Shown here: in pieces, positions 52,877-64,000 of the stretch | Layout of the letters: each line of letters begins with the position of its first letter | Numbering within the stretch: position 1 is the stretch's first letter | NCBI RefSeq assembly: GCF_964204645.1 | Contig: NC_134031.1 | Location: forward strand, 19,777,307 to 19,841,306 | DNA: 64,000 nucleotides | Source of the DNA: Tubulanus polymorphus | Taxonomy: Eukaryota; Nemertea; Palaeonemertea; Tubulaniformes; Tubulanidae | Direction of reading: 5' to 3' | Notes under the pieces: generated by a model | Told to the model about the DNA's origin: nothing | The model's input: the letters and a program-made list of their open reading frames with translations, nothing else | The model's database searches: none | Program-made: the position numbers and the translations under genes

Positions 52877-55800
52877 ATGCCTTCGATCGATACTGAGTAA
52901 GACTTTGTCAATTTAACATAATTTTCCGGATAATTTTAATGTAAATTAATCATAGTTGATTACTGGACTATGTTTCTGTTTTAGAACGATTGGTAAAAGT
53001 TGGGCCGATGAGGTCGAACAGGTTCAATCTGGTAGGTGAAATTTGACAATCTGTTTCTCATTCATTCGCATCCGGCTTTTACACAGTCAAAGCGCCGTCT
53101 ACCGGGCGATGTACAGAAGCGAATGGCAGTAATTTTTTCGAATTTGTTTCACGCTGGGCAAATTGCCACTCATATGAAAGCTTAGCTAAGGCTCTAATTA
53201 AAGACGAAACAATTTTTGGATTGATATTGAGCCATTTAACAGTGAGCCATTTAACAGTAAGAAGGTGAAAAAGAAATGGTTTTTTTAAATGAGGTTTATT
53301 ACTACCAGGTGACCTGCCCGAACCATCTGAAGACTTTGATGAAGCGACGAATACTCGCACAATTACAGAATATAAACTCAATGAAGATGGCAAAAGAGTT
53401 CGCGTAAGTCTTAACTTTCAAACCCGCCATTTATTACATACATTATATGATTCCAAGTGTTAAAACCGAATAGAAGTAAACAAAAAAGGTATATTTTCTT
53501 CATGTCATCTCGGTGCATCTTGGTTGTTACGTCATCGCGGTAATAAATGACCGTAACCGCCAGATGTTGTTACTACTTAGACTCCCCTCATCTTAAACCA
53601 TCTCTTATCCCCCTTCCCCGTGCCCATGTACTTGGGAGAAGTTAATAATTCTTTAATAGTTTATCCAAATATGAATAACTCCTTCATCTCGGTGGTGTTG
53701 GACTTGCAGCGGCAAAAGCCGTGTCAATAACTTACTTTTAATACCATGTTTTTGAGGAGATTGAAGTAAATTCACTGTGGCATATTAGAACCTGTCAAAA
53801 AGTGGCCGCGGCAATAAAAAATTGTTTCCAATTCGTCTGTAATTTTGATATAAACACAATCTTTTAGGGAGGAGGAGTCTCCATAAATGATGTGATTTTA
53901 TTTTCTGTTCTTTTTTTGTTGTTGTTAGATTGTTAAAACATACAAGATAGAAACAAGAAAAGTCAGCACTTCTATAGCTAAACGAAAGGTGAGTCGAGGA
54001 GAGGGTGCTTTGAGCTCGAGAGGGAGGGTACTGCGTTTGACATCAGGGTATCGTCATAGACCTAAGAACTGTTTTTTAATTCAGGGCTCGTAAGCTTCAA
54101 ATACCCGTTATTTTATTTTTAGCAATGGAAAAAATTCGGCGCAGCCACTCACGACCCTCCCGGTCCAAATCCAGCAAATACAGTTATCGCTGAAGATGTA
54201 TTCATGGCATTTGTTTCAAACAAAGAGGTGAAGAATATAAGATAGGGGTGCAATCAAAGTCAATATCTGAATAAAACCAACATTACAATCTGATGTTTCG
54301 ATAAAAATATCGAAAAGATCATGTTTTTTGGATACGTCTATTTTTCAGGTCAGCTCAGAAGCGGAGGAAGATCCATTGGCTAAAATGAAAGGGCAGAAGA
54401 TTGTCTCTTGTCGAATCTGTAAAGGTGACCATTGGACGACGAAATGTCCGTATAAAGATACGCTTTCTCCATTAGCGGTGAGTATTACATGTATTCTTTT
54501 CTAATGCTGCTCGAGTTATGGGGAAAAAAAACTAGGTTGGTAAGAGATAACCGGCAGATAAATACCATAGTAACAATGAAGTTATAACTATCAGTCAACT
54601 ATCAACTGGTAACTCTAACCAACTTATGAGGAGCAACTGGTCCCTGAACTTCACCTGAGATATTTTTAATTGAAAATAAACAACAAACACCAGACATTAA
54701 ACATTTTATCAGTCGAATTTCAACATTTTATTGTCCGCATTTCATATGTATCGGGGAGGTTGATTTCACACAAAAATTTGTCGATTTTCCAGGATGCTCT
54801 CGGCGAGGGTGGTGCTGCGACTGAACCTAAAGATGGTGCTGCCAGCACAGCTACGACGCCCGCTACACCAGCTGCAGCTGCTACAGCTGCCTCAAAAACC
54901 GGTAAATACGTACCGCCTAGTCTACGAGGGGGCGCTGGAGCAGCGAAGGGTCGCGGTGAAACAATGCAGAGCAAACGCGGTAAGTTCTTTAATTGAAGAA
55001 AATATGTTAGAAGTCAGAAAAATAATTTCGTTATCGTTTGAGTCAAGTCACAGTTTACAGCATTCGTGAATGCAATGATTTGATTGTTGTTGTATGTATT
55101 GTTATTATAGATGAATCGGCAACAATACGAGTTACTAATTTACCGGAAGAAACGAGAGAACTCGATTTACAGGAATTATTCCGCCCGTTCGGAATGATTT
55201 CACGTATTTACCTCGCCAAGGATAAACATACAAATACATCTAAGGTATACTTATACTTATCGGATGATTTTTAGAACGATGGTGAAATACTAGAAACCCA
55301 TTTAAATCTCCTTCAATTTTGAGTAATAGGCAATTCTATGCCTATAAATTCACTACATTTAAGACTCTGGCGATTGTTGCCTAATTTGGCCATTACCGAT
55401 ATAGAAATAAGAATTGCTCACAAAACCACTGAATTAACGGTTAAGCAAGATAGACAGTACCAATTCAGGAGGAGTCTACTGTAATTGGGATGGGAAAGTT
55501 ATGCAGACGCTTCCTTGACATTCGAAATATTCTCCTTGAAAACTCCTTATTATATCGACAAATTACAGATCTGTAGAGAATCTATTGATTATAACCAATA
55601 GTTTGTTGTATAGAGTACGAAATTAATTGTGGTTAATTGTCCGATTTAGGGTGAAATTCCTCGTTCGGGATATCGAAGTTCATTATGTGGTCGCGTGTGT
55701 ATGATGTGATTTTCTTTTCGAATGATAGGGTTTCGCGTTTGTAAATTTCCACAAAAGAGAAGACGCCGCTCGAGCTATCGTCGGCGTGTCCGGATATGGT

Positions 55801-56298
55801 TACGATCATCTAATCTTGAACGTAGAATGGGCAAAGTAAGTTCGTACAGGTTTCATACTATTGTATTCGTTTTCATACGTAACCCAATTTGTATTTCCAA
55901 TTCAATTTACTAACTGTAAGTCATCATTTGGGAAAGTCCAGCTACGCTAATTCGCCTTATAAGTCATTGTTAGGCTAAAAAAAATTGATACCTTGTTTCT
56001 CCGCTCTGCTGAGCTTAAATGTTGACCCGGCCGGCCGCCTATCTACCCTATACATTACTTTTTTTTTAAATCGTTATCAATTTTACCATAACAGACCCAG
56101 CCGCTATAGGAATGAACTGTTTATAAATTTTATCATATTTTACAAAAATGACCCGGCCGCTGCGGAGAAACAAGGTATCATTTTTGTTTAGCCTTACAAT
56201 TTTATTTTGTAAATGCATACATTTTCTCCATGAGCCCGTACATACAGATATTCATTGGTGGTTTTCTTTATTTCAGGCCCTCTGGAAATACGATGTAA
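52877..56298 (+). CDS. EIF3G: Eukaryotic translation initiation factor 3 subunit G
   Basis: Ten exons: 52877-52896, 52985-53031, 53309-53403, 53929-53988, 54123-54227, 54349-54477, 54793-54979, 55111-55244, 55729-55835, 56277-56298. All are GT-AG and in phase, giving 301 residues (human 320). N-terminal SWADEVEQ; conserved [20 protein letters not shown]; zinc knuckle [13 protein letters not shown]; linker [11 protein letters not shown]-terminal RRM with RNP2 TIRVTNL and RNP1-like GFAFVNFH; end LNVEWAKPSGNTM. Peripheral RNA-binding subunit of eIF3, in scanning and reinitiation. The Ala/Thr-rich run before TGKYVPP is low-complexity. AATAAA at 56364-56369. Confidence 0.97.
55973..56193. mobile_element. 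Harbinger-like MITE, copy 2, in eIF3G intron 9
   Basis: 221 bp with inverted ends (GGCTAAA...GATACCTTGTTTCTCCGC at left and its complement at right), flanked by TTA on both sides (55970-55972, 56194-56196). A TTA target duplication is typical of PIF/Harbinger elements. It shares core blocks with 8470-8680. No transposase. Confidence 0.75.
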
Positions 56299-56619
56299 TT
56301 AGATCTTACTGAAAGTGGAATTAATCAAATTTTATGATATTGTTTCAAAGTCTCTCGGCGAATAATAAAATGGGTTTATATGTGAAATGGTGGATGTTTT
56401 AGTCATCTCTGTTTAGTCTCGCAGTAGCAGGCAAAAAACAGTCGTCTCCAAGAGGAACTAATCCAACTGTTTGTACCAAGAATTCTCATATCCAGATAAA
56501 AATGACGTAAAATTATTAAATAAAAGTCAATTTATTGTAACAAACCACTATTATTGAGAATACACACTAATCACTATACAAAGACGTCTAGATACTAGAG
56601 CACGACTGAAGTAAACTCA

Positions 56620-58496
56620 TTAATCGATTCTTTGAGCTTGTATTCCCTGTCGTTCTTCGTTTAATTCCAAATTTTCATGCGCTAAATAAACCGACCTATC
56701 GTTAAACGGTACGTAATACCAACTTTTGTAATCGCCACGTTTTCGCATCAGGTCCTTCGCTTTCCATTCTAATTTCCTGGAAAAAATCAACAAAATTCGA
56801 AATATAAAAAAACAGTTGTTTAAACTAGTCGATATATCCACCAATATCAGAGTGATCAGTTGTGCGGTCGAGGCTCAGAGACACTAACTTAAAACTTGAA
56901 ACCAGTCTCAAGAGTAAAGACTACGTCATGACTTCAAACAGACCCAGGCTTAAACGGCTTCAAAATGTTAAGCCTTGGGGCCAGTTGCATAGTCACGGCT
57001 TAGTCTAAGACCAACTTAGTTCTATAGCCAATCTAACAACTTAAGATCAGTCTAAAGATTTAAGACCACTTTTGGACTTAAGTCACGACTGTGCAACTGG
57101 CCACTGCTGGTGTATTTACATTTACGACTAAATCAGGGGAAAACGACATCTGTTATCACTACTGTTCTTACCTCCATTTTGCTTTCTGATCTTCAACGAA
57201 GACGAAATGAAGATATTTCTCGTACTCTTTCTGTGGATTCGAGTAGACATAGCGCGCGAAAAATCTTTTTATCGGATGCTACAAAAATAATTGAAATTTC
57301 ATCGATAAACACTTGGATTGAGTTATACAACACAATATACAATTAACTGTACTACAAAAGCCTTACTTTATGAAACTCCCAATGTTTTGGCTCATAGTTT
57401 TCCGGTATATCGGTCAATATGCCATGTCCTTGAAATGAGACAACCAATTTTAAATCACGATATAATGGATAGAAATTGCGGATCATGACAGAAGATACAG
57501 AATACGATGATCAGTCATGAACGGACATACCTACAAACGTGTTTGCATAAACAATAACGGCTCCTAACGGTATGATTCCAAGTGCAAAGAAAAAGTGCTG
57601 CCGATAGAAAGAAAACAATATTCAGTAATTTTCCATCTCTTCCTAATCAGCTCTCCGTTTCTGTACGATCATGATTCATTATCATATTTTATTATATCGT
57701 CTTCATGTTTCCCCATATTCATTGCAAATATCATCACCACCATCAAAATTAGTTGTAATTCATCATTTTTGGTCCTCTTTGCTCGTCCATTGTCTATTGT
57801 ATGTATTCATAAAAAAATTTCTGTTAAAAAGGAGACAAATAAAGACTGAATACAATACATACCACTTTATCTTTCCACACGTTCACTTCATGTTTAGTTG
57901 GTATAATAGTCATACGTCGACCGTGGCCGCCCATATTCCTCACAGCAGTCACTGAAAAACATAATGCAATATATCTTATACATCTCCAGAGTGCGTCGTC
58001 TTTGTGGTTTGGTTGAAAAGGCGTTTGACTCATAACCGAGTAGAACCCTAGTGATTAACCAAACCATGATATTCGGTAAGGTCATATTGATTGCCTCTCG
58101 CTGTGGCAAATCACACCCTGTCCCTGTTCCTGCTGGTAAGCCAGGATGGTCATATATGTATCAACTCAAGTTTTTCTAAAATCTCACTAATAACAACAAA
58201 AGTTGCAAATGAATGAATATCCCATATCGACGATCAATTAATTAACGAAATATGGGTTAAAACACAACTCGAGAAGGACATTCAATGACCGCAAAAAACC
58301 CGGAAGTCCAACGTAAAGACGATTGGTTGACGACTTTAAAAGCCAAGATTCATTACATTGCCTGTACGGATATCTAGTTTACAACGAGTTTTAATTGTTT
58401 ATTACCTAAACTGACATTTTTCGCGGCATTTAGTTGATGTTTGAGTCCATTTACGGCAGGGCCGAATTGCCTACACAGGACACTCAGCACGGCCAT
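56620..58496 (-). CDS. NDUFB5: NADH dehydrogenase 1 beta subcomplex subunit 5 (complex I)
   Basis: Six exons in transcription order: 58496-58406, 57951-57863, 57597-57531, 57428-57367, 57278-57172, 56776-56620. All are GT-AG and in phase, giving 190 residues (human 189). The N-terminus is a likely mitochondrial targeting sequence (MAVLSVLCRQFGPAV), followed by VRNMGGHGRRMTIIPTK. One membrane segment (HFFFALGIIPLGAVIVYANTF) follows, then IPENYEPKHWEFHKHPIKRF and a charged tail. It is an accessory subunit of respiratory complex I in the inner membrane. Start context CAAGATGGCCG resembles a TISU element, typical of mitochondrial genes with short leaders. AATAAA on the minus strand at 56536-56531. 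It converges with eIF3G, with 321 bp between stops. Confidence 0.93.
56979..57102. mobile_element. Fold-back MITE in NDUFB5 intron 5
   Basis: 124 bp with inverted ends GGCCAGTTGCATAGTCACGG at left and the complement of GGCCAGTTGCACAGTCGTGA at right. The interior is rich in TTAGTCTAAGACC/TAAGAC words. No coding capacity and no clear target duplication. Confidence 0.65.
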
Positions 58497-59800
58497 CTTG
58501 TTTGCTTCTCGAGATGTCCCAGATTCAATACAATTCAACAAGATCTTTATTGTACATGAAAATTCAGTTCTGAACTCGAACTCGATGAACTTGAACTTGA
58601 ACTTGAACTCGATGTCTGACAAGGAATGTAATCGGCCAGTATGAAATAAAGTAAAAGATACGTTAATCGGGCCGAATTTGCTGCTGGTCTCTTGTTTACT
58701 ATCCCATTCATGCCATTTCATTTGAAATAAACTCGCAGAATCGGAAATCATACGTGATTCAATTCATATGGTTTACGAAAATAGATCATTACAATAATTC
58801 GTCGTACCTAGTGGAAGCCTTCCGAACAAGTCATTTTGTATGTTGCTAGACCTGCCGTACATTGACCGTCTCTCCCTTACCGCACACGCCAGGCCCTGTC
58901 TCTTTCGGAGGAGATCAGCTAGAAAACTATTAGTTTGCCACGCAAAGAATTTAACAAAACAATATGTATTTCATCTAACACCCAGGAACAGGAAGCTTTG
59001 TTCTAAAACAGAGGCTGTATCCAGAGGCCACGGGGCATCACTACTCCCTGTGTATTCTCTTATCAGTCCTCATGCGGGTTAATTGTTCATTTGACTTCCA
59101 ATGTATACATATATAAACTTCTAATTAACAATAACAATTGGCGATACCAGGAAGAACAGTATTGAATGGTAAAAACCATTTTTTTTTAAATTAACTATAA
59201 ATAGGACAATGAACTTCAAAACGATTACCCGGATTAAAGGAACTATCAACGTTGTGACAAGAAGCACGCGCATCCTGTTTCTGGTATTTTCCTAACCATT
59301 AAACCTTCGGCTATAGCAAGTAACCTTCGGGGCTTCAATGGAATACCTTCAACTGTAGGACATTGATTTGTTACCGTAGAATCACTTGCGAGAATAAACA
59401 ATTCCTCGAATTGTACATCACGCTTCACCGTTAATCTTCCTGTGAGGGGCTGTCTGTTTGCTTCTTGTAGGGTAGAAAAGAATTGATGTTGTTGGATCAA
59501 TTTATTTTTTCCAACAGCGGAGGAATCGTTACCTTGAGTTATAATATTTCAGCTGACTACCGTAGATATTTCTTCATCTGATTTACTCGTGATTTACGCT
59601 GAAATGCCTTGAGCGGTTCTTATGTTTACGATATCGTGCAATTGGTGGATGCTTCTTGCACTTCGCTAACACGCGTTAAGTCACCGTAAGAAAACATGTT
59701 TCAGTAGGAAAACCCTGGGATTTGCACGAATAGATCTAACAAATAAATAAATATGTACGTATATTCATAACAGTGGACGTTGTGTTACTATTCCTCTGAG
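58497..59800. other. NDUFB5-laccase intergenic region
   Basis: No gene recognised. It contains a GAACTC/GAACTTG hexamer run (58574-58610), which reads as KFKFKF-type repeats on the minus strand. Otherwise I see nothing notable. Confidence 0.5.
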
Positions 59801-60042
59801 GGGTGTTTTATTTGCCGACTCCCTTCAAACCGGTTTTCGACTGAAATCACGCCTATGCGTCTATAGGATTCTTATACGGCTAGTTTCGGAAGAAAGCGAG
59901 TTTACTGGTGTACAACAAGGTAAGTTGTTAAGATCTTTTAAATTACTACCTTGTAAATTCTTTTTCTAGAGCGAGATCAAGACTCATATTCAGAATTCAA
60001 ATATTTTGTTGACAAACTTTATCATTCCGTTATGACATAGAG

Positions 60043-60410
60043 TTTTTGCTTATCGTTTCACTTTCACTTTCAGAGTTTTAGCTTATCGTTTCGCTATCAC
60101 TTTCAGAGTTTTAGCTAATCATTTATAAGCCCTCACTTTCAGAGTTTTAGCTTATCGTTTCGCTATCACTTTCAGAGTTTTAGCTTATCGTTTCGCTATC
60201 ACTTTCAGAGTTTTAGCTAATCATTGATAAGCCCTCGCTTTCAGAGTTTTAGCTTATCGTTTCGCTATCGCTTTCAGAGTTTTAGCTTATCGTTTCGCTA
60301 TCACTTTCAGAGTTTTAGCTAATCATTTATTAGTCCTCACTTTCAGAGTTTTAGTTTATCGTTTAGCTATCACTTTCAGAGTTTTAGTTTATCGTTTAGC
60401 TCACACTTTC
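60043..60410 (+). repeat. Higher-order minisatellite (33/33/36 bp, A-A-B)
   Basis: Unit A (33 bp) is TTTTAGCTTATCGTTTCGCT plus ATCACTTTCAGAG. Unit B (36 bp) is TTTTAGCTAATCATTTATAA plus GCCCTCACTTTCAGAG. The order is A A B, A A B, A A B, A A, with the first and last copies more diverged: a 102 bp higher-order repeat. Every unit contains TTTCAG, a pyrimidine-AG like a 3' splice site, which matters if the array lies in an intron. Confidence 0.92.
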
Positions 60411-60878
60411 TAACATCTCGAGCGACGCGTGGGACGAAGCTGCTGCAAGGGATTATTTAGCCATTAGTTGAAATATATCTATCAGTCCATTTACAAATAA
60501 TGATTAACTTAGGAAATAAATACGGCAGTCAGGGGAGACCATTGAAACAAAACATCGGGAGAGCATCCGTGAGGCAGGTCAACGAGTATCCCAGAAACAT
60601 AAGGCCCGTTCTAGGAAATGTTTGGTAAGACCTTGGATAATTAATTATTATCGACAACACACATCTTAGATTTTAACATCTACGAGTTGAGTTCGCGTTA
60701 TTGTATTTCTGTCTCGGGTTCCAACATCGCCGTGAGTGACAGGAGGGGAAGACAATGCATATACGCCTAGGAAATACAGGACCGCTCTCCCACCTCCTCA
60801 GCGGGAATGATTTCTGGAAAATTGAGGCCTCATTTGCATAATGTTGTGGCACTGCTAATCCGATTGAATTCCGTTCGC

Positions 60879-61194
60879 CGATTTTTGAACCGTGTTTCCC
60901 TTCCTTAAAGCTAATGTCTGTCCACCTTGAAATTCTATTGCTAATGATTATATTCATATACAAACCCATTGTCCTTCTGCTATAGACGAATGAACCTTTT
61001 TAGACGAGAGGGCTATGGAACTGTTAGTTACTGTCTGCTTGTTTTTGATAATTTGATCTGTCCACCGATTTTTGAACTGTGTTTCCTTAAACCTAATGTC
61101 CACCTTGAAATTCTATTGCTAATGATTATATATGTAAAAATCCATTGTCCTTCTGCTATAGACGGATAAACCTCTTGTTAGTAACTGTCTGTTG
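60879..61194 (+). repeat. Imperfect direct repeat
   Basis: Two copies sharing CCGATTTTTGAAC, CCACCTTGAAATTCTATTGC, TAATGATTATAT, CATTGTCCTTCTGCTATAGA and an ACTGTCTG tail. The second starts at 61065 and is shorter by several deletions. No coding potential. Confidence 0.85.
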
Positions 61195-61195
61195 G

Positions 61196-61264
61196 TTAGT
61201 TAGATAGTTAGTTAGTTAGTTTGTTTGTTTGTTTGTTTCTTTCTTTCTTTCTTTCTTTCTTTGT
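61196..61264 (+). repeat. Compound tetranucleotide microsatellite
   Basis: Consecutive runs of TTAG, TTTG and TTTC repeats. Confidence 0.9.
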
Positions 61265-61434
61265 TTATTAATTTGACCTCATGTTAACGTGAACTCCTGG
61301 TTCGGCGGTGTTTTGCCCACCGAATGAACCCAGGTTTTTTACAAAAATACCCACCAATCGAAATGACCATTACTGCGTAGTCTGAAAACTTGATATAAGT
61401 ATAAAAAGACCACAACCCTTGATTATTTTCAGTT

Positions 61435-63489
61435 ATGGGCGTTTTAACAGCGACTGCGGTTTTCCTGTCGGGAGTGTTCGTGTCGACGGTTATGGGTGCG
61501 TCGATGCCGAAAGGGTTCGGCGAAAAGCAACAAGTCGAATGTCGACCAGAATGGAAGAAATGCACGTACAAATTTATCATTCACGAGAAGTTAACGATGA
61601 TGAAATACAAACAGATGTTGTATCCGTACGAGGGTAAGTTATACCCGTGTTACGTGAAGAGTCCACCTGGTAACGATACAGCCCCGATTCCACCGAGTGA
61701 GATCATCCCTGCAGACGGCTGGACCCAGTCGCGCGTCGTATACGTCGTCAATAATAGCATGCCAGGGCCGCCTGTCGAGGTTTACGAAGGTCAGACGGTA
61801 GTTATAGAGGTACATAATGCTATGCGCAGCGAGAGTACATCTCTACACATGCACGGGTTACATCAGAAAGGTACTCCGTTCATGGACGGGGTAGCATTCG
61901 TCACCCAATGCCCGATACTTCCCGGTCAGAGTTTCACGTACAGATTCAAAGTCAAACAGTTGGGCACGTATTGGTACCACGCCCACGTCGGGGCGCAGCG
62001 ATCGATGGGCATCTACGGGGCGTTTATAATTCGACCGAAACCGAAATCACAAATCGAATTGGACAATATAAAAATGAACGAACACGTAGTAATGTTGAGC
62101 GACTGGAACCACGACTGGGAATCGATGAACAGTTATTTACGGATGGTATTAGGCGGTTTCGACGGACTGGTGAAAACTAAGGCCAGTCAATCGCTAGATG
62201 GCATGCATTATAGTAATTTCCGATTCCAGAGTGGGTTAATAAACGGTCTCGGGCGTTACTATAATCCCGATACGGGTAAACACAACGACGCGCCGCTTAC
62301 TGTATTCACAGTGAAACACAACCAAACCGTTCGATTACGTGTAATCGCCGCCGGTAATCTATATCCATTCCGAGTATCCGTAGACAATCACCAGCTGAGG
62401 GTAATCTCGTCCGACGGGATGGACGTCGAACCGACTGAGGTCGAATCCGTCATCATCAATCCGGGAGAGCGATACGATGTGGTGATCGATACCGATCAGA
62501 CGGCAGGTAATTATTGGATTCGAGCCGTGACGTTAGAAGTGGGCAAGAAATATCACATCGCCGAGGCCATATTGCGCTACGAAGGCGCGCCTGACGCGGA
62601 ACCGATTACTGAAAGGAAGAAGTGTACCAGTAATGACGTGTGTATGGTGGTTAACTGTCCTTTCCTTTACTACCCCGAATCAGATTATACGAAATGCATC
62701 ACCGTCGACCAACTGAAAAATACGCAGAACGACACAGTTCCCGAATACGAGCTGGGAAAATCGAAAGAATACTTTTTGAATTTCGCGTTTCCCGGCGCGG
62801 ACTGGACTCCCGGTTCGGTAAATGGTCACGCGTTTACCGAGTCTGGAATATCGGCATTAACTCAACCCGAACTGTTCAAGCCATCGTGCAGCCCTACCGA
62901 GTGCGGTGAAGAGAAAACCTGTCTTTGTACGTTAACTCTCGATTTGAAATATAACGACACCGTTCAGATGGTGCTGATGAATTTAGGGCGTGGTCGGGGC
63001 TGGGCGCACCCCATGCATCTACACGGCCATAGCTTTTACGTCGTGAAAATGGGTTTTGCCGATTACGACAACGTCACCGGTAAACTGACAAATGATACGA
63101 AAGATATCGATTGTCGCGGCAACCCCGATCCTAAACAGTCGTATTGTAACAAGGCCGCGTGGTCGAACTCGAGCTGGGGCGGCGACGATATTCCGGGAAT
63201 CAACTTGGAAAATCCGCCACGTAAAGATACGGTTATCATACCAAGCGGTGGATATGCGGTTATCCGCATCAAAGCGGATAATCCGGGTGTGTGGATCTTC
63301 CACTGTCACATAGAGATGCATAATTTGGACGGTATGTCGATGCTCGTAACCGAAGCACTCGATCACGTCCCGCCGATACCGAAACGATTCCCTACTTGTC
63401 ACGGGTTCGAATTTACCGACGCAGATGAGGAGGAATACGAGAAAGTGTTAGCGAGCAGCTCTGGTAAGTCGACCACGATAGCGCTTTAA
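61435..63489 (+). CDS. Secreted laccase-like multicopper oxidase
   Basis: 684 residues in one coding exon. Residues 1-21 look like a signal peptide (hydrophobic VLTATAVFLSGVFVSTVMG). Three cupredoxin domains carry all four copper motifs: H138-M-H140-G, WYH182-A-H184, H525-PM-H528-L-H530-G and H623-C624-H625-IEM-H629-NLDG-M634. The T1 copper axial position is therefore Met. The trinuclear centre is complete, so an active oxidase of phenols, catechols or metals is expected. Animal laccases act in shell, cuticle or byssus tanning and iron oxidation; the substrate here is unknown. N-glycosylation sequons are frequent. AATAAA at 63505-63510. A consensus donor (CTG/GTAAGT at 63464) lies 26 bases before the stop, so an alternative spliced C-terminus is possible. 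Confidence 0.94.
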   Translation: MGVLTATAVFLSGVFVSTVMGASMPKGFGEKQQVECRPEWKKCTYKFIIHEKLTMMKYKQMLYPYEGKLYPCYVKSPPGNDTAPIPPSEIIPADGWTQSRVVYVVNNSMPGPPVEVYEGQTVVIEVHNAMRSESTSLHMHGLHQKGTPFMDGVAFVTQCPILPGQSFTYRFKVKQLGTYWYHAHVGAQRSMGIYGAFIIRPKPKSQIELDNIKMNEHVVMLSDWNHDWESMNSYLRMVLGGFDGLVKTKASQSLDGMHYSNFRFQSGLINGLGRYYNPDTGKHNDAPLTVFTVKHNQTVRLRVIAAGNLYPFRVSVDNHQLRVISSDGMDVEPTEVESVIINPGERYDVVIDTDQTAGNYWIRAVTLEVGKKYHIAEAILRYEGAPDAEPITERKKCTSNDVCMVVNCPFLYYPESDYTKCITVDQLKNTQNDTVPEYELGKSKEYFLNFAFPGADWTPGSVNGHAFTESGISALTQPELFKPSCSPTECGEEKTCLCTLTLDLKYNDTVQMVLMNLGRGRGWAHPMHLHGHSFYVVKMGFADYDNVTGKLTNDTKDIDCRGNPDPKQSYCNKAAWSNSSWGGDDIPGINLENPPRKDTVIIPSGGYAVIRIKADNPGVWIFHCHIEMHNLDGMSMLVTEALDHVPPIPKRFPTCHGFEFTDADEEEYEKVLASSSGKSTTIAL

Positions 63490-64000
63490 TGCGGGATATA
63501 GCTGAATAAACAAAACCGCCGTGTTCTTTACTATTGTCGATTGAGAATGTTATCGAATATCTGGAACAAGTTATTTAAAAAAATAATTGGCGCTACCAAA
63601 ATTCCATCTCAATCAAGTATTATGCAAGTGACCAAGGACGGATCTAGGGGCGGACTGGGCGGACTGGTCCACCCCATTCAATATTTGAATGTGCCTGCCA
63701 AAAGTTCTGGATATTCTTATTGCATAGAAAATATTCAAAGATGAAAATAAATCCGAATGGGTCCTGTTTAGTGATAAGGACCAGAACTGCCCGTTTCGAT
63801 CCTAAATGTGGGAGGGCCACCAGAACCCCCACGAATGGTCGCGCTTGTAGCCCTCGCATTGCCAAATCTGCCATTTCCAAATTAAGAGCCCGTTTTCACG
63901 TCCACCCCTTTCAAATAATTCTATATCCGCCCTTGGTGACGTCACGGTGCGTCTTATTGGCGTCACATTTGACGTCAAGCGCTAGCTGAAGTAGAGAGTC
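63490..64000. other. Downstream of the laccase gene
   Basis: No gene recognised. A perfect CRE palindrome (TGACGTCA, 63937-63944) and a second TGACGTCA-like word (about 63969) sit near the right edge and could belong to a promoter beyond the window. Confidence 0.45.

Larger units (their letters stand above)
59801..61434 (+). other. Probable laccase leader exon and 5' intron
   Basis: The coding exon is preceded directly by an acceptor (GATTATTTTCAG at 61421-61432), so an untranslated exon probably lies upstream. A good donor, ACAACAAG/GTAAGTTG at 59919/59920, is the best candidate and would give a 1.5 kb intron. That intron holds the minisatellite (60043-60410), a direct repeat (60879-61194) and tetranucleotide runs (61196-61264). 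TATAAAAAG at 61400 is too close to the ATG to be the main promoter. Confidence 0.45.

Noticed and set aside
58374-58751. Longer minus-strand frame upstream of NDUFB5
   Set aside because: The extension beyond the TISU-like ATG includes a translated hexamer microsatellite (KFKFKF). The conserved protein starts at 58496.
63019-63402. 127-codon minus-strand frame inside the laccase gene
   Set aside because: Antisense shadow of a strongly coding, GC-richer exon whose + frame has all copper motifs.

Overview
The window is eukaryotic nuclear DNA. It has spliced protein-coding genes with GT-AG introns, AATAAA signals, large introns, microsatellites and inverted-repeat transposon remnants. The proteins read as a bilaterian invertebrate. 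The invertebrate-type CLIC, apterous-type LIM homeobox and secreted laccase-like multicopper oxidase suggest a spiralian, probably a mollusc. That placement is inference; no species can be named.

Layout. (1) 1-10.3 kb: no recognisable gene, but a hammerhead-ribozyme-like motif, an anonymous minus-strand ORF and a short inverted-repeat transposon. (2) 10.3-27.2 kb, + strand: an Lhx2/9 (apterous) LIM-homeodomain gene, five coding exons spread over 17 kb. (3) 27.3-34.4 kb: a head-to-tail tandem duplication of a 3.55 kb unit. Each copy carries an intact intronless gene for a four-finger C2H2 protein of the ZNF346/ZNF385 double-stranded-RNA-binding class. The breakpoint lies in the Lhx 3' UTR. (4) 34.9-58.5 kb: a compact housekeeping block. 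PSMB1 (-) and FARSB (+) share a 252 bp head-to-head promoter. TAF10 (+) has an intronless CLIC gene inside its 7.9 kb first intron. eIF3G (+) converges tail-to-tail with NDUFB5 (-). (5) 59.9-63.5 kb, + strand: a 684-residue secreted multicopper oxidase, probably with an untranslated leader exon and an intron holding a higher-order minisatellite.

I decoded the exon structures of LHX, PSMB1, FARSB, TAF10, eIF3G and NDUFB5 base by base. All junction phases agree, and each yields one uninterrupted protein. The housekeeping genes share no single pathway: proteasome core, tRNA charging, TFIID/SAGA, translation initiation and respiratory complex I.

Most unusual features: an AT-AC (U12-type) intron in FARSB; several hammerhead-ribozyme-like cores placed between inverted repeats; the recent zinc-finger duplication, whose coding differences are nearly all amino-acid replacements; and the nested, intronless CLIC.
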